Below are positions 36,456 through 46,201 of a stretch of 64,000 bases of DNA, in pieces (position 1 is the first letter of the stretch; every line of letters starts with the position of its first letter). Source of the stretch: Bacteroidales bacterium MB20-C3-3 (lineage in GTDB: Bacteria > Bacteroidota > Bacteroidia > Bacteroidales > UBA932); contig CP141202.1 in NCBI GenBank assembly GCA_035609245.1, positions 124,001-188,000 on the forward strand. Reading direction: 5' to 3'. Under the pieces are notes generated by a model that saw only the letters and a list, made by a program, of their open reading frames with translations, was not told the DNA's origin and did not search any database. The translations under genes and the position numbers were made by a program.

Positions 36456-37241
36456 TTACATTTCCCAGAGCCCGGATAATCTCTCCACCTCTGAGTAATC
36501 TGTTGTGTCAATTTTGTGAGGAACAATGCTAATGTATCCATCCTCAACCAAATTATGATCAGATTCCCTGTTATCAGGCTCCAGATTAAAAAACTCTCCA
36601 GTCATCCAGTAATAGTGGAACCCATAGGGATCTGTTCTCTCTTCAAACTCTTTTATCCACTGACCCTTTCCCTGATGACAGAATTTAATCCCCTTTATGG
36701 AGTTCAATGGTTTGTCCGGGAAATTTACATTTAAGAAAATCTCAGGTTTTGGAGGATTTTTCAAATATTGGTCAATTATAATTTTCCCGTAATGAATTGA
36801 AGCGGAGAAATCTGCATCTCTGTGATGAGATGAGAGAGAAAAGCCGACAGAGGGAATTCCGTAGACTGTCCCTTCAGCAGCGGCACCAAGTGTCCCTGAA
36901 TAGAGAGAGGCAACCGAAGCATTTGATCCATGGTTAATTCCTGAAACAAGAAGATGTGGAGGATTTGATGAAAAAAGCTGATTCATAGCCATTTTTACAC
37001 AATCTGCAGGCGTACCGCTGCATGCAAAAATCTTCAACCCCTCTTCTGACTTCAGCTCTGTAAGCCTTAAAGGTTTGCCTATAGTAAGTGCTGCTGACAT
37101 ACCTGACATTGCCTCAAATGGCGCTACGACTGTAATATCACCATATGGTCTCATCATATCAATAAGAGCAGAAATCCCTTTTGATTTTACTCCATCATCA
37201 TTAGTTATCAGTATATTAAGCTTTTCTCCTGTAGTCTCCAT
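36456..37241 (-). CDS. surE: 5'/3'-nucleotidase SurE
   Basis: A 261-residue metal-dependent nucleoside 5'-monophosphatase, a survival protein. The N-terminal LITNDDG (D15/D16) metal site, the SGMSAALT loop and SGINHGSN are the family signatures, and the dimerisation tail is present. It is the first gene of the long minus-strand train running down to the UbiD gene. A TAACTTTG box stands 34 nt upstream, back to back with the gap promoter. Confidence 0.95.
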   Translation of the reverse strand: METTGEKLNILITNDDGVKSKGISALIDMMRPYGDITVVAPFEAMSGMSAALTIGKPLRLTELKSEEGLKIFACSGTPADCVKMAMNQLFSSNPPHLLVSGINHGSNASVASLYSGTLGAAAEGTVYGIPSVGFSLSSHHRDADFSASIHYGKIIIDQYLKNPPKPEIFLNVNFPDKPLNSIKGIKFCHQGKGQWIKEFEERTDPYGFHYYWMTGEFFNLEPDNRESDHNLVEDGYISIVPHKIDTTDYSEVERLSGLWEM

Positions 37242-37275
37242 AAAAAGATGAGTATATATTTGTCCTTACAATCCA

Positions 37276-37283
37276 CAAAGTTA
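37276..37283 (-). promoter_or_regulatory. -7 box (TAACTTTG) for the surE operon
   Basis: Matches TAnnTTTG on the minus strand, 34 nt upstream of the surE ATG. No -33 TTTG at consensus spacing is seen. It would drive surE, lpxB-ogt, dapF, coaD and the following genes. Confidence 0.45.
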
Positions 37284-37299
37284 ATAAATTTGGCACGAT

Positions 37300-38383
<1,084 letters not shown>

Positions 38384-38407
38384 TTTTCAGATTTCAAAAT
38401 TTAATGA

Positions 38408-38440
38408 GGGTGGCTTTCGTATAGCCGCCCTTGTTTTTTT
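38408..38440 (+). terminator. Intrinsic terminator of gap
   Basis: An 8-bp stem GGGTGGCT / AGCCGCCC with one T-G pair and a 7-nt loop, followed by TTGTTTTTTT, 24 nt beyond the gap stop. Confidence 0.85.
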
Positions 38441-38467
38441 CATATATTTGTTTTCAAAACTTAAACT

Positions 38468-39238
38468 ATGGGAATAAGAAAGAAAATCTCTCTTGGTTTC
38501 GTTGTCATTGGAGCCATTCTGTTTCTTTCAAGCTTGATTGCCATCTTTGAATTTAACAGAATGCGACATTCAGTTGCCGCACTTATGACAGACAATATAA
38601 ACAGTATCAACACTTCAAGACTCCTTCTTGAACTGACTGATGAGTATAATTTTATGTTGCTGAGCAGCGTGATTCTGGATTCAACAATGAAGTCAGAGAA
38701 GATTGTGTACGATAACAGATTTGAAAGTTATATCTCTAACATAAAGAAGAAATTCGTCTCTTCAGCTGAAGCCTCTGTTGCCGACTCTCTGTCATCCGCT
38801 TACTCGGCCTATCTGGAGGTTATTGGAAAGGCCTCCGGTATAATGACTCTTAATAAAGCAGGAAGAGAGAAGTGGTACTCAAATGAACTGGTGCCGGCCT
38901 ATTCTAATCTAAGGCGATACAAAGGTGAACTTGGCCTCTTAACACAGGGAGCTCTTGCCGAGAATACAGATCAACTTCAGGAGGGATTCTACCGGAGTAT
39001 TATGCCGGGTGTAATTGCTGTTGCTGCAGGAATACTACTTGTTCTTCTTTTTAATTACTTTATCAATTTATATTTTATTTCACCACTTTTGTTGATTTCT
39101 AGAGGATTAAAGAGCTATAAGGAGTTTAATAAAAGTTACAATGTCCATTTTGATAACGATGATGAACTTCAGGATTTAAATGGTGAAATAAAAACATTGA
39201 TTGACGAACATAAAAACATGAAAAAATCCAGAGAATGA
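38468..39238 (+). CDS. Four-helix-bundle sensor-like membrane protein without output domain
   Basis: A 256-residue protein with two transmembrane helices (about 8-28 and 180-203) flanking an extracytoplasmic all-helical region of about 150 residues. This is the layout of 4HB_MCP-type chemoreceptor and kinase sensor modules. After the second helix only a short HAMP-like coiled segment of about 50 residues follows, with no kinase, methyl-accepting, cyclase or regulator domain. Its stop overlaps the trkH start by 4 nt, so it is translationally coupled to a potassium transporter subunit. I infer a possible regulatory partner of TrkH; a leftover sensor half is the alternative. Confidence 0.72.
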   Translation: MGIRKKISLGFVVIGAILFLSSLIAIFEFNRMRHSVAALMTDNINSINTSRLLLELTDEYNFMLLSSVILDSTMKSEKIVYDNRFESYISNIKKKFVSSAEASVADSLSSAYSAYLEVIGKASGIMTLNKAGREKWYSNELVPAYSNLRRYKGELGLLTQGALAENTDQLQEGFYRSIMPGVIAVAAGILLVLLFNYFINLYFISPLLLISRGLKSYKEFNKSYNVHFDNDDELQDLNGEIKTLIDEHKNMKKSRE

Positions 39239-40677
39239 ACCTCAAATTAGTCAGTAGAAATATAGGCCTGGCTCTTTTGCTGAATGCAATATTTATGTTC
39301 ATTTCAGCTGCTGTTTCCATTCTCTATGGAGTTGATGATTCATTCTCCCCTCTCATTCTAAGTGGAATTGTAACCTCTGTGGTTGCATCATTTCCACTTA
39401 TCTTTGTCCATAAATCAGGCGAAATCAACGCTAAGGAGGGACTTGTAATAGTAGTCTTCTCATGGATCCTCTCCTGCCTTTTTGGTATGCTGCCTTATAT
39501 ATTATACGGTGGAGAATTTTCAATTATTAACTCCTGGTATGAGAGTGTATCGGGATACACTACCACAGGTGCAACAATTCTGGTTAATGTAGAGGCACTT
39601 CCTAAAGGGCTCTTATTCTGGAGAGCCTCCACACACTGGCTTGGAGGTATGGGGGTAGTTCTTTTTATGTTATTGATTCTTCCATCAATTTCATCTTCAA
39701 GAATGTTGAGCAAATTTGAAATTTCATCTTTATCAAAGGATAATTTCAGGTTTAGGGCACAGCAGACAGTAAGGGTCATTTCTACAGTATATTTGGGATT
39801 GACAGTGGTTGAAACTATCCTTCTTAACCTTGCCGGAATGTCTCTTTTTGATGCTGTATGTCATTCATTTTCAACTATTGCGACAGGAGGCTTCAGTACT
39901 AAAAATTTATCTCTTGCTTATTATGATTCAGTTACTATTGATATTATAGTGATGGTTTTTATGCTATTTGCAGGGATGCATTTTGGACTTCTTTATACTG
40001 CCTTTACAGGAAAAGTGCAATCATTATGGAGGTCACCTGTTGTCAGGTTTTATCTCTCTTCTATCATAATTGTATCATTAGTAGTATCTTTAAATATTAA
40101 ATTTGCCGGTATTGAAACCGACTGGATTCATGCGTTAAGACACGCATTCTTTCAGGTTATCTCTGTGGGTACAACGACAGGATTTGCAAGTGCAGACTCC
40201 AGTATCTGGCCCTCCTTTTCAATTCTTCTACTAATATATTTTACTTTACAATGTGCCTGCTCCGGATCCACATCGGGTGGTATAAAAGTTGACAGAGTAT
40301 TGATTTTCTACAAGGCTTTCAAAGCTCAAATTAAAAAACAGATTCACCCGAATGCAATTGTCTCTGTTAAATTGGGAGGGCATACTCTTGATAAAGAGAT
40401 GGTAACCTCTACAGCACTTTTTATTGTTCTCTATCTATTTATTGTCTTTATTGTAACTGTAATTCTAACATTCCTAGGAGTAGAACTCTTTGATGCTTTT
40501 ACCGCATCTGCTGCTAATATGGGAAATGTTGGCCCGGGGTTTGGGAGTGTTGGGTCTCTTGGTAATTATTCACAAATACCTGCACTGGGGAAGTTTGTCC
40601 TCTCTGTCCAGATGCTTTTGGGTCGTGTTGAAATTTATTCAATGTTATTAATTGTTCTTGTCTTCAGAAAAAGATAA
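39235..40677 (+). CDS. trkH: Trk-type potassium uptake protein TrkH
   Basis: A 480-residue membrane protein with the four M1-P-M2 repeats of the Trk/Ktr/HKT superfamily. Selectivity-filter segments are visible as SGYTTTGATI, SIATGGFST, SVGTTTGFAS and ANMGNVGPG, each with the central glycine. It normally works with a cytoplasmic RCK subunit (TrkA), and none is encoded in this window. It overlaps the 4HB sensor upstream by 4 nt and runs close to the RecD-like helicase gene. Confidence 0.93.
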   Translation: MNLKLVSRNIGLALLLNAIFMFISAAVSILYGVDDSFSPLILSGIVTSVVASFPLIFVHKSGEINAKEGLVIVVFSWILSCLFGMLPYILYGGEFSIINSWYESVSGYTTTGATILVNVEALPKGLLFWRASTHWLGGMGVVLFMLLILPSISSSRMLSKFEISSLSKDNFRFRAQQTVRVISTVYLGLTVVETILLNLAGMSLFDAVCHSFSTIATGGFSTKNLSLAYYDSVTIDIIVMVFMLFAGMHFGLLYTAFTGKVQSLWRSPVVRFYLSSIIIVSLVVSLNIKFAGIETDWIHALRHAFFQVISVGTTTGFASADSSIWPSFSILLLIYFTLQCACSGSTSGGIKVDRVLIFYKAFKAQIKKQIHPNAIVSVKLGGHTLDKEMVTSTALFIVLYLFIVFIVTVILTFLGVELFDAFTASAANMGNVGPGFGSVGSLGNYSQIPALGKFVLSVQMLLGRVEIYSMLLIVLVFRKR

Positions 40678-40681
40678 ACAT

Positions 40682-42115
40682 ATGTCACTTGCTGATTTTC
40701 TGGAGAACAAAATGATTGAAGGGCTCGGCTTTGAACCCACATCTTGCCAGTCTGATCTTATAAAAACTCTCTCAGATTTCATTCTCTCTCCCGGTGCTGT
40801 CTCTCTGCCTTCCTCAAGAGAGATTATGGTTGTTAATGGTTATGCCGGCACGGGTAAAACATCGGTTTTGTCATCCCTTGTTAAGGTATTAGAGTCATTT
40901 GAAAGAAAGTATGTACTTCTGGCACCAACAGGAAGGGCCGCAAAAGTATTATCCGGATACACATCCAGAATAGCATATACTATCCACAAACATATTTACA
41001 GACAGAAATCAATGAGTGACGGGATAGGCCTCTTTACACTCAATGTAAATCTTAGCAATGAAACTGTTTATATAGTGGATGAGGCCTCATTAATCTCAAA
41101 TTATAGCGATACCTCTTCATTTGGATCAGGTCATCTTTTAGACGATCTGATCCAGTTTGTATACAGCGGAGAGGGTAATAAGCTTATTCTGGCAGGAGAC
41201 TCTGCTCAGTTACCGCCTGTTGGACTCAACCATTCTGAGGCACTCGATGTTGATTCAATGAAAAGATACGGTCATATAATATTTTCCCGGTTAAGGAGTG
41301 TTGTGAGGCAGGCTGAGAGTTCCGGAATTTTGTATAATGCAACCTTAATAAGGGAGTTGATTGAAAAAGAGGACTCCTCAATTCCACAATTTGAACTGAA
41401 TGGGTTTAATGATATAGTCAGAATCTCTGGGGGTGATCTTCTGGAGGAGCTGGAAAGCTCTTTTAGTAAATGGGGAGCAGACGAAACACTTGTTTTATGC
41501 AGATCAAATAAAAGGGCAAACAGGTATAATAAAGGGATAAGATCCACTGTGCTCTTCAGAGAGGAGCGCTTAAGCAGGGGGGATAAACTCATGATTGTTA
41601 AAAACTGCTATCAGTTTTTAGAGGATGCTCAGGGCATTGGCTTTATAGCTAACGGAGATGTGGCTGAATTGGTGAAGATTTCTAATTATGAAGAGAGGTA
41701 CGGATTAACTTTTGCTGATGCTGTTCTTTCATTTCCGGATTATAATAATTTGGAGATAAAGGCAAAGGTGATTCTTAATACTCTGGAAAGTGAGACTGCC
41801 TCTCTGGGATCAGATCAGCAGAGGGAGCTCTTCACACAGATTATGGAGGACTACAATCATATTAAAACTAAAAGAAAAAGAGTTGCGGCTGTAAGAGAGG
41901 ATAAATATTTTAATGCATTGCAGATTAAATTTGCTTCGGCAATTACTTGTCATAAATCTCAGGGTGGACAATGGTCTTCCGTATTTGTGGATAATCCGTT
42001 CTGGAGTGATGAACTAACCATAGATGATTTAAAATGGCTATATACTGCTATGACCAGAGCTACAGAGAAAATCTATTTTGTTAACTTTAAAGACTCATTT
42101 TTTAGAAAAACTTAA
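40682..42115 (+). CDS. RecD-like superfamily 1 DNA helicase / AAA ATPase
   Basis: A 477-residue SF1 helicase core: Walker A GYAGTGKT (G53-T60), the LLAPTGRAAKVL motif Ia, Walker B YIVDEASLIS, motif III LILAGDSAQLPPVG, and C-terminal TCHKSQGGQW plus WLYTAMTRATEKIY (UvrD/RecD C-terminal domain). It resembles the RecD2/Dda-type 5'-3' helicases. The ATG at 40682 is chosen because it lies just after the trkH stop (40677); the frame extends upstream to 40652 inside trkH but with no support. It is not adjacent to recB/recC genes, so it is probably a stand-alone repair helicase. Confidence 0.87.
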   Translation: MSLADFLENKMIEGLGFEPTSCQSDLIKTLSDFILSPGAVSLPSSREIMVVNGYAGTGKTSVLSSLVKVLESFERKYVLLAPTGRAAKVLSGYTSRIAYTIHKHIYRQKSMSDGIGLFTLNVNLSNETVYIVDEASLISNYSDTSSFGSGHLLDDLIQFVYSGEGNKLILAGDSAQLPPVGLNHSEALDVDSMKRYGHIIFSRLRSVVRQAESSGILYNATLIRELIEKEDSSIPQFELNGFNDIVRISGGDLLEELESSFSKWGADETLVLCRSNKRANRYNKGIRSTVLFREERLSRGDKLMIVKNCYQFLEDAQGIGFIANGDVAELVKISNYEERYGLTFADAVLSFPDYNNLEIKAKVILNTLESETASLGSDQQRELFTQIMEDYNHIKTKRKRVAAVREDKYFNALQIKFASAITCHKSQGGQWSSVFVDNPFWSDELTIDDLKWLYTAMTRATEKIYFVNFKDSFFRKT

Positions 42116-42124
42116 CATTCAATT

Positions 42125-44224
42125 ATGAAGAATTTTATCAGAAAGAGTATCGTAACATTGTTGGCAATTATCTTTATTGTGCATGTTAATGCGCAGGATA
42201 TTAAGCAACTATCTATGGTTTTGTCGTGGAAAGATAATTCCACTCTTTTAATGGCAGGCTTTGATAAAGATAAGCGTATTTACAAAGAGTATAATATTAT
42301 TACAGGAGTTTCTGCTGAAGTGGAGAAACCATCAGAGGTAAAGAGGGCTACAGTTTTTATTAAAGATGGTGATATAGTATATTCAGATGAAAACGGAGCT
42401 GAAAGCATAATTACAAAAACATCTTATGAAGAGAGGAATCCGGAACTTTCACCAGATGGAAAAAGGATTGCTTTTACCAGAGAGAATGATCTTTATTCTA
42501 TTGCTATTGATGGAGCAGGGGAGATGCGTTACACTTTTGATGGCACTGAACTTATAATGAATGGCTGGGCCTCTTGGGTCTATTACGAAGAGATTCTTGG
42601 CAGACCATCCAGATATAAAGCTTTTTGGTGGTCTCCGGATAGTAAGTCAATTGCATTTATGAGATTCGATGATACCAATGTTCCGATGTTCCCAATTTAC
42701 GAGGCATCAGGCAAACATGGAAAAATAGTTCAAACAAGATACCCTAAAGCAGGTGATGAAAATCCTCGTGTGAAGATCGGTTTTGCAGATGTTGATGCAG
42801 GAGGTGTAATATGGGGAGATTTTAATGATAATGAGGATCAATATTTTGGGACTCCATACTGGAATAGTAATTCCAACGAACTTCTGGTTCAGTGGATGGA
42901 CAGAGATCAGAGTAATTTTGTTCTTTACTCTGTGAAAAAGGTTAGTGGAGAAAAGAGAGTAGTTTATAAAGAGCACCAGAATAGCTGGATTGACTGGCTT
43001 GAGGAGGTTAGATTCGGGAATGAGGGTTTCTATTTTGTAAGAGACTTTGAACTTTGGGAGCAAATATACTTCCAAAGTTATGACGGAAAAAAACTTATAA
43101 AACTCACAGATGGGAAAAACTGGGGTATTAGGTTTACAGATTTTAATGAACAAGAGAGAGTTTTATACTTTACTTCAAGAAGAGAGACATCAGAGAGAGG
43201 TGACTTTTATCAACTAAGCTGGAATAAGGGTATGAATAAAAGAGAGATTAAAAGACTCTCTAAAGGGAGCTGGAATTTTACATCTGTAATTCTATCTCCA
43301 GATAAAAAGCATTATGTTGCCAATGTGTCATCAGTTTCTGATCCAACATCAACTATAGTTGTATCTCTTTCAAAAAAAGGAGTTGTAAAGGAGGGAGAGC
43401 ACATTGTAATTCAGGATGCTGCTGAAGGGGCAGATTTGTCAAAAATTCCAATAGCTGAAATGCTATTTATAACAACTGAAGATGGTTACAGATTACCGGC
43501 TTCCGTTATCTGGCCTGAAAATATGGATAAAAACAGGAGATATCCGGTTATTGTCAATATGTATGGCGGACCAAATTCCGGAACAGTAATGGATACATGG
43601 AGGAACCCGTCTGATGAGACAAAATTCTGGTATAAAAAGGGTGTGATTCAAATCAGTATTGATCACAGAGCTTCCGGTCATTGTGGAAAGGAGGGTCTAA
43701 ATTTCATCCACAGAAACCTGGGTAAGCAGGAGATTGAAGATTATATACTATGGGCGAAGTATTTGCACTCGCTTCCATTTGTTAATAAGGAAAAAATCGG
43801 CATAACCGGCTTCTCTTACGGAGGAACAATGACTCTTCTTGCATTAACAGAAGGAGCTGAATATTTTAGATTTGGAGTTGCAGGAGGTGGTGTTTATGAC
43901 TGGCATCTTTACGATTCTCATTATACAGAAAGATATATGGATACTCCTCAAGCCAATCCGGAGGGTTATAAAAACACATCTGTACTGGGAAAGGTTTCCA
44001 AGTACAGAAGTGAGTCTGGTTCAAGGTTGTATATTACTCACGGAACTTCAGATGATAATGTTCATTTTCAGAATACTCTCCAGTTAATTGATGCACTTCA
44101 GAGATCCGGCAAACAATTTGAACTTATGATTTATCCTGGAGGAATGCATGGTTACAGAGGAGCTCAGTCAATTCACGACAGAGAGGCTACAAGATCATTT
44201 TGGTTAAAGAATCTTTTTGATTAA
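42125..44224 (+). CDS. Dipeptidyl peptidase IV family serine protease (S9B)
   Basis: A 699-residue exported enzyme (signal peptide about 1-23, ending VNAQ) that removes dipeptides, typically X-Pro, from peptide N-termini. The N-terminal beta-propeller contains WVYYEEILG, retaining the double Glu that binds the substrate amino group (the usual YEEE reads YYEE). The C-terminal alpha/beta hydrolase domain has the triad S564 (GFSYGG), D643 (GTSDDNVH) and H675 (GGMHGYRG), and the YDSHYTERYM segment typical of DPP4. It probably serves peptide catabolism in the periplasm. Its stop shares TTAA with the convergent gene. Confidence 0.92.
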   Translation: MKNFIRKSIVTLLAIIFIVHVNAQDIKQLSMVLSWKDNSTLLMAGFDKDKRIYKEYNIITGVSAEVEKPSEVKRATVFIKDGDIVYSDENGAESIITKTSYEERNPELSPDGKRIAFTRENDLYSIAIDGAGEMRYTFDGTELIMNGWASWVYYEEILGRPSRYKAFWWSPDSKSIAFMRFDDTNVPMFPIYEASGKHGKIVQTRYPKAGDENPRVKIGFADVDAGGVIWGDFNDNEDQYFGTPYWNSNSNELLVQWMDRDQSNFVLYSVKKVSGEKRVVYKEHQNSWIDWLEEVRFGNEGFYFVRDFELWEQIYFQSYDGKKLIKLTDGKNWGIRFTDFNEQERVLYFTSRRETSERGDFYQLSWNKGMNKREIKRLSKGSWNFTSVILSPDKKHYVANVSSVSDPTSTIVVSLSKKGVVKEGEHIVIQDAAEGADLSKIPIAEMLFITTEDGYRLPASVIWPENMDKNRRYPVIVNMYGGPNSGTVMDTWRNPSDETKFWYKKGVIQISIDHRASGHCGKEGLNFIHRNLGKQEIEDYILWAKYLHSLPFVNKEKIGITGFSYGGTMTLLALTEGAEYFRFGVAGGGVYDWHLYDSHYTERYMDTPQANPEGYKNTSVLGKVSKYRSESGSRLYITHGTSDDNVHFQNTLQLIDALQRSGKQFELMIYPGGMHGYRGAQSIHDREATRSFWLKNLFD

Positions 44225-45165
44225 AGCATTGCAAGAAGCATCATTTCGTCATATAGCTCCCATATCAGAGACTCTTCTCCGTTGATTTTTTTATCTGCGA
44301 GTATCTCAGATGCTTTAATTAGTTCTCCATGAGGGGTGGTTGTTAAAGGGTTATAACTTGTAACAACCAGCCCTGATGTGATACAAAAGTTATTGTTTGT
44401 ACCTGTCTTCTTGTTTCTTACTTGCATGGATACATCTGATCTTGAAAAGTCATAGTACCATTTACCGTTATACTCTTTGTATCCAACTACATATTTGGCA
44501 TTGGTAATTTTTACCTTAATATGAGATGGTTTGTTTTTAATAAATGAGAGGTATCCATCTCCTCTATCTTCAATATTCATATTGAACTCTACTTTGGAGA
44601 TAGCGCGGGATTCAGATTCAATGTAAATTTTCCCTCTGTAAAGTATTTCATAACAAGCTACTTTCTGATCAAACTTTACAACATACATTATCTTTCCATC
44701 TTGTTCAACAGGAGTGTCGTATTCAAATGTATATAGATCTTCAATTTTCTTATTATCGCATCCCGGGAGTGAGTGTTTTACAACATCAAGTTTTGCTATA
44801 TGGACAGGGCCCCCCTGAAGTTTAAATTTCAAAGGCTCCGGCATATTTGTTTCATTCTTTCTTATTTTCTTTACAAGAATCTTGTCATTTTTACCATTGA
44901 GGTATGAAGCCTTTTCGATATCAAGTAAAGCTTCGTTTAAAGAGATTGTTTGATTGTTCTTTGAAACATTCTCTTTGTAATAGGCTGAGACAAGTGATTC
45001 GTCATTAGAATAGTTCCTGGATATTTTGCTAAAGGCTTCTTTAACAAGTATATCAGCACTATATTTAGGGTTTTGAACATAAGGTGCATCAGTTGCTGCA
45101 TATGCAGTCAGAGATGCTGAGGCCATCAAAATGGCTAGTGAAAAATTTGAAATTGTTGTTTTCAT
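44221..45165 (-). CDS. Exported protein of unknown function
   Basis: A 314-residue protein with a clear signal peptide (about 1-24, ending AYAA). The remainder is a mix of helix and beta strands, lysine- and tyrosine-rich, with a central FEYDTPVEQDGK...VVKFDQKVACYEILYRGKIYIE stretch (beta-rich, split here for length). It resembles the C-terminal part of Bacteroidota exported proteins in which a CarboxypepD-like domain precedes such a region, but that domain is absent here. No catalytic motif is recognised and no function is assigned. It is monocistronic, with 83 nt to yicC, and converges with DPP4 with a 4-nt overlap. Confidence 0.75.
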   Translation of the reverse strand: MKTTISNFSLAILMASASLTAYAATDAPYVQNPKYSADILVKEAFSKISRNYSNDESLVSAYYKENVSKNNQTISLNEALLDIEKASYLNGKNDKILVKKIRKNETNMPEPLKFKLQGGPVHIAKLDVVKHSLPGCDNKKIEDLYTFEYDTPVEQDGKIMYVVKFDQKVACYEILYRGKIYIESESRAISKVEFNMNIEDRGDGYLSFIKNKPSHIKVKITNAKYVVGYKEYNGKWYYDFSRSDVSMQVRNKKTGTNNNFCITSGLVVTSYNPLTTTPHGELIKASEILADKKINGEESLIWELYDEMMLLAML

Positions 45166-45248
45166 TGTAATGGGTTATTAATTGCATTTTTTTTCTGCAA
45201 TATAGACGACCCCTTACTTGAAAAAGTTGCAAAAAACTATATGATATT

Positions 45249-46121
45249 TTATAATATGTTAAGAGTCTGCTCTTTAATCTTTTCGAGTTCCTCTTTCATC
45301 TCAACAACCAGCCTTTGAATTTCTGCATGATTTGCTTTAGATCCAAGAGTGTTAATCTCCCGGCCGATCTCCTGAGCTATAAAACCAAGTTTTTTTCCTG
45401 GCATTGATTCAGTCTTAATTGTTTGAATAAAGTACTCGCAGTGTTGTTTAAGTCTAACCTTTTCTTCAGTTATATCAAGTTTTTCAAGGTAGTAAATAAT
45501 CTCTTGTTCAAATCTGTTCTGGTCTGCCATGAGTCCGGACTCTTCAAATCTGCTTAATAATTTGTTTCTGACAGATTCATTTCTTGAAGAATCCAGCTTC
45601 TCAGTCAACGACAGTGATGACAGAATATTATTTATTCTCTCTCTTATCTCTATCTCCAGTTTAGCCCCCTCAGAAGATCTGAATTCATCCATTGCAAGTG
45701 CTGCTCTTTTGATACAATCCGATAAATCTGACCAGAACGAGTCTGTTTCAAGAGGTTTTCTTGGTTCAGTTACATCTGGCATCTTCAGTACAATAGGAAG
45801 AAGATCTTCTTTGCTGACAGGAATATTCATATCAGATGCCAGTTGTTCAATTTGAGACCAGTAAGTTTTGAAAATCTCTCTATTCAGATGCTTTCCGGTA
45901 TTTTCAACAGAACTTTCCAGAGATATGTATAAATCTATGCTACCTCTGCTTAGCATTGCTGAAAGTAGTTGCTTTGTTTCAATCTCCTTCTCTCTTGGAA
46001 TAAATTGAGTCTTGAGATTAATGTCTGCGTTTTTTCCATTGACTGAACGAATCTCAACTGTGAACTTTCCCACTGAAGTAATTGTATCGGCTTTACCGAA
46101 ACCTGTCATTGATTTAAGCAT
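45249..46121 (-). CDS. yicC: YicC/YloC family endoribonuclease
   Basis: A 290-residue protein with the family N-terminus MLKSMTGFGKA and the C-terminal segment PGKKLGFIAQEIGREINTLGSKA (motif quoted in two parts: PGKKLGFIAQEI and GREINTLGSKA). The E. coli homologue takes part in degradation of the small RNA RyhB; the family is an RNase of stress and stationary phase. Full length. It is divergent from glnS, with the two -7 boxes in the 80-nt gap. Confidence 0.92.
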   Translation of the reverse strand: MLKSMTGFGKADTITSVGKFTVEIRSVNGKNADINLKTQFIPREKEIETKQLLSAMLSRGSIDLYISLESSVENTGKHLNREIFKTYWSQIEQLASDMNIPVSKEDLLPIVLKMPDVTEPRKPLETDSFWSDLSDCIKRAALAMDEFRSSEGAKLEIEIRERINNILSSLSLTEKLDSSRNESVRNKLLSRFEESGLMADQNRFEQEIIYYLEKLDITEEKVRLKQHCEYFIQTIKTESMPGKKLGFIAQEIGREINTLGSKANHAEIQRLVVEMKEELEKIKEQTLNIL

Positions 46122-46153
46122 TGTATCTACTTTTATCTTGAGTTAACCTTTCG

Positions 46154-46161
46154 CAAAGTTA
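46154..46161 (-). promoter_or_regulatory. -7 box (TAACTTTG) for yicC
   Basis: Matches TAnnTTTG on the minus strand, 32 nt upstream of the yicC ATG. It lies within the -33/spacer region of the divergent glnS promoter, so the two cannot easily be occupied at once. Confidence 0.5.
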
Positions 46162-46173
46162 CGCAAGAAATCT

Positions 46174-46181
46174 TATATTTG
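46174..46181 (+). promoter_or_regulatory. -7 box (TATATTTG) for glnS
   Basis: Matches TAnnTTTG, 20 nt before the glnS ATG, with a TTTC -33-like element at 46149-46152 (spacer 21). Confidence 0.55.
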
Positions 46182-46201
46182 CGGTTCAAAATCTAAATAG
46201 T

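Noticed and set aside
42707-43153. 148-codon ORF on the minus strand
   Set aside because: It is antisense to the DPP4 propeller, with no start signal or family resemblance.
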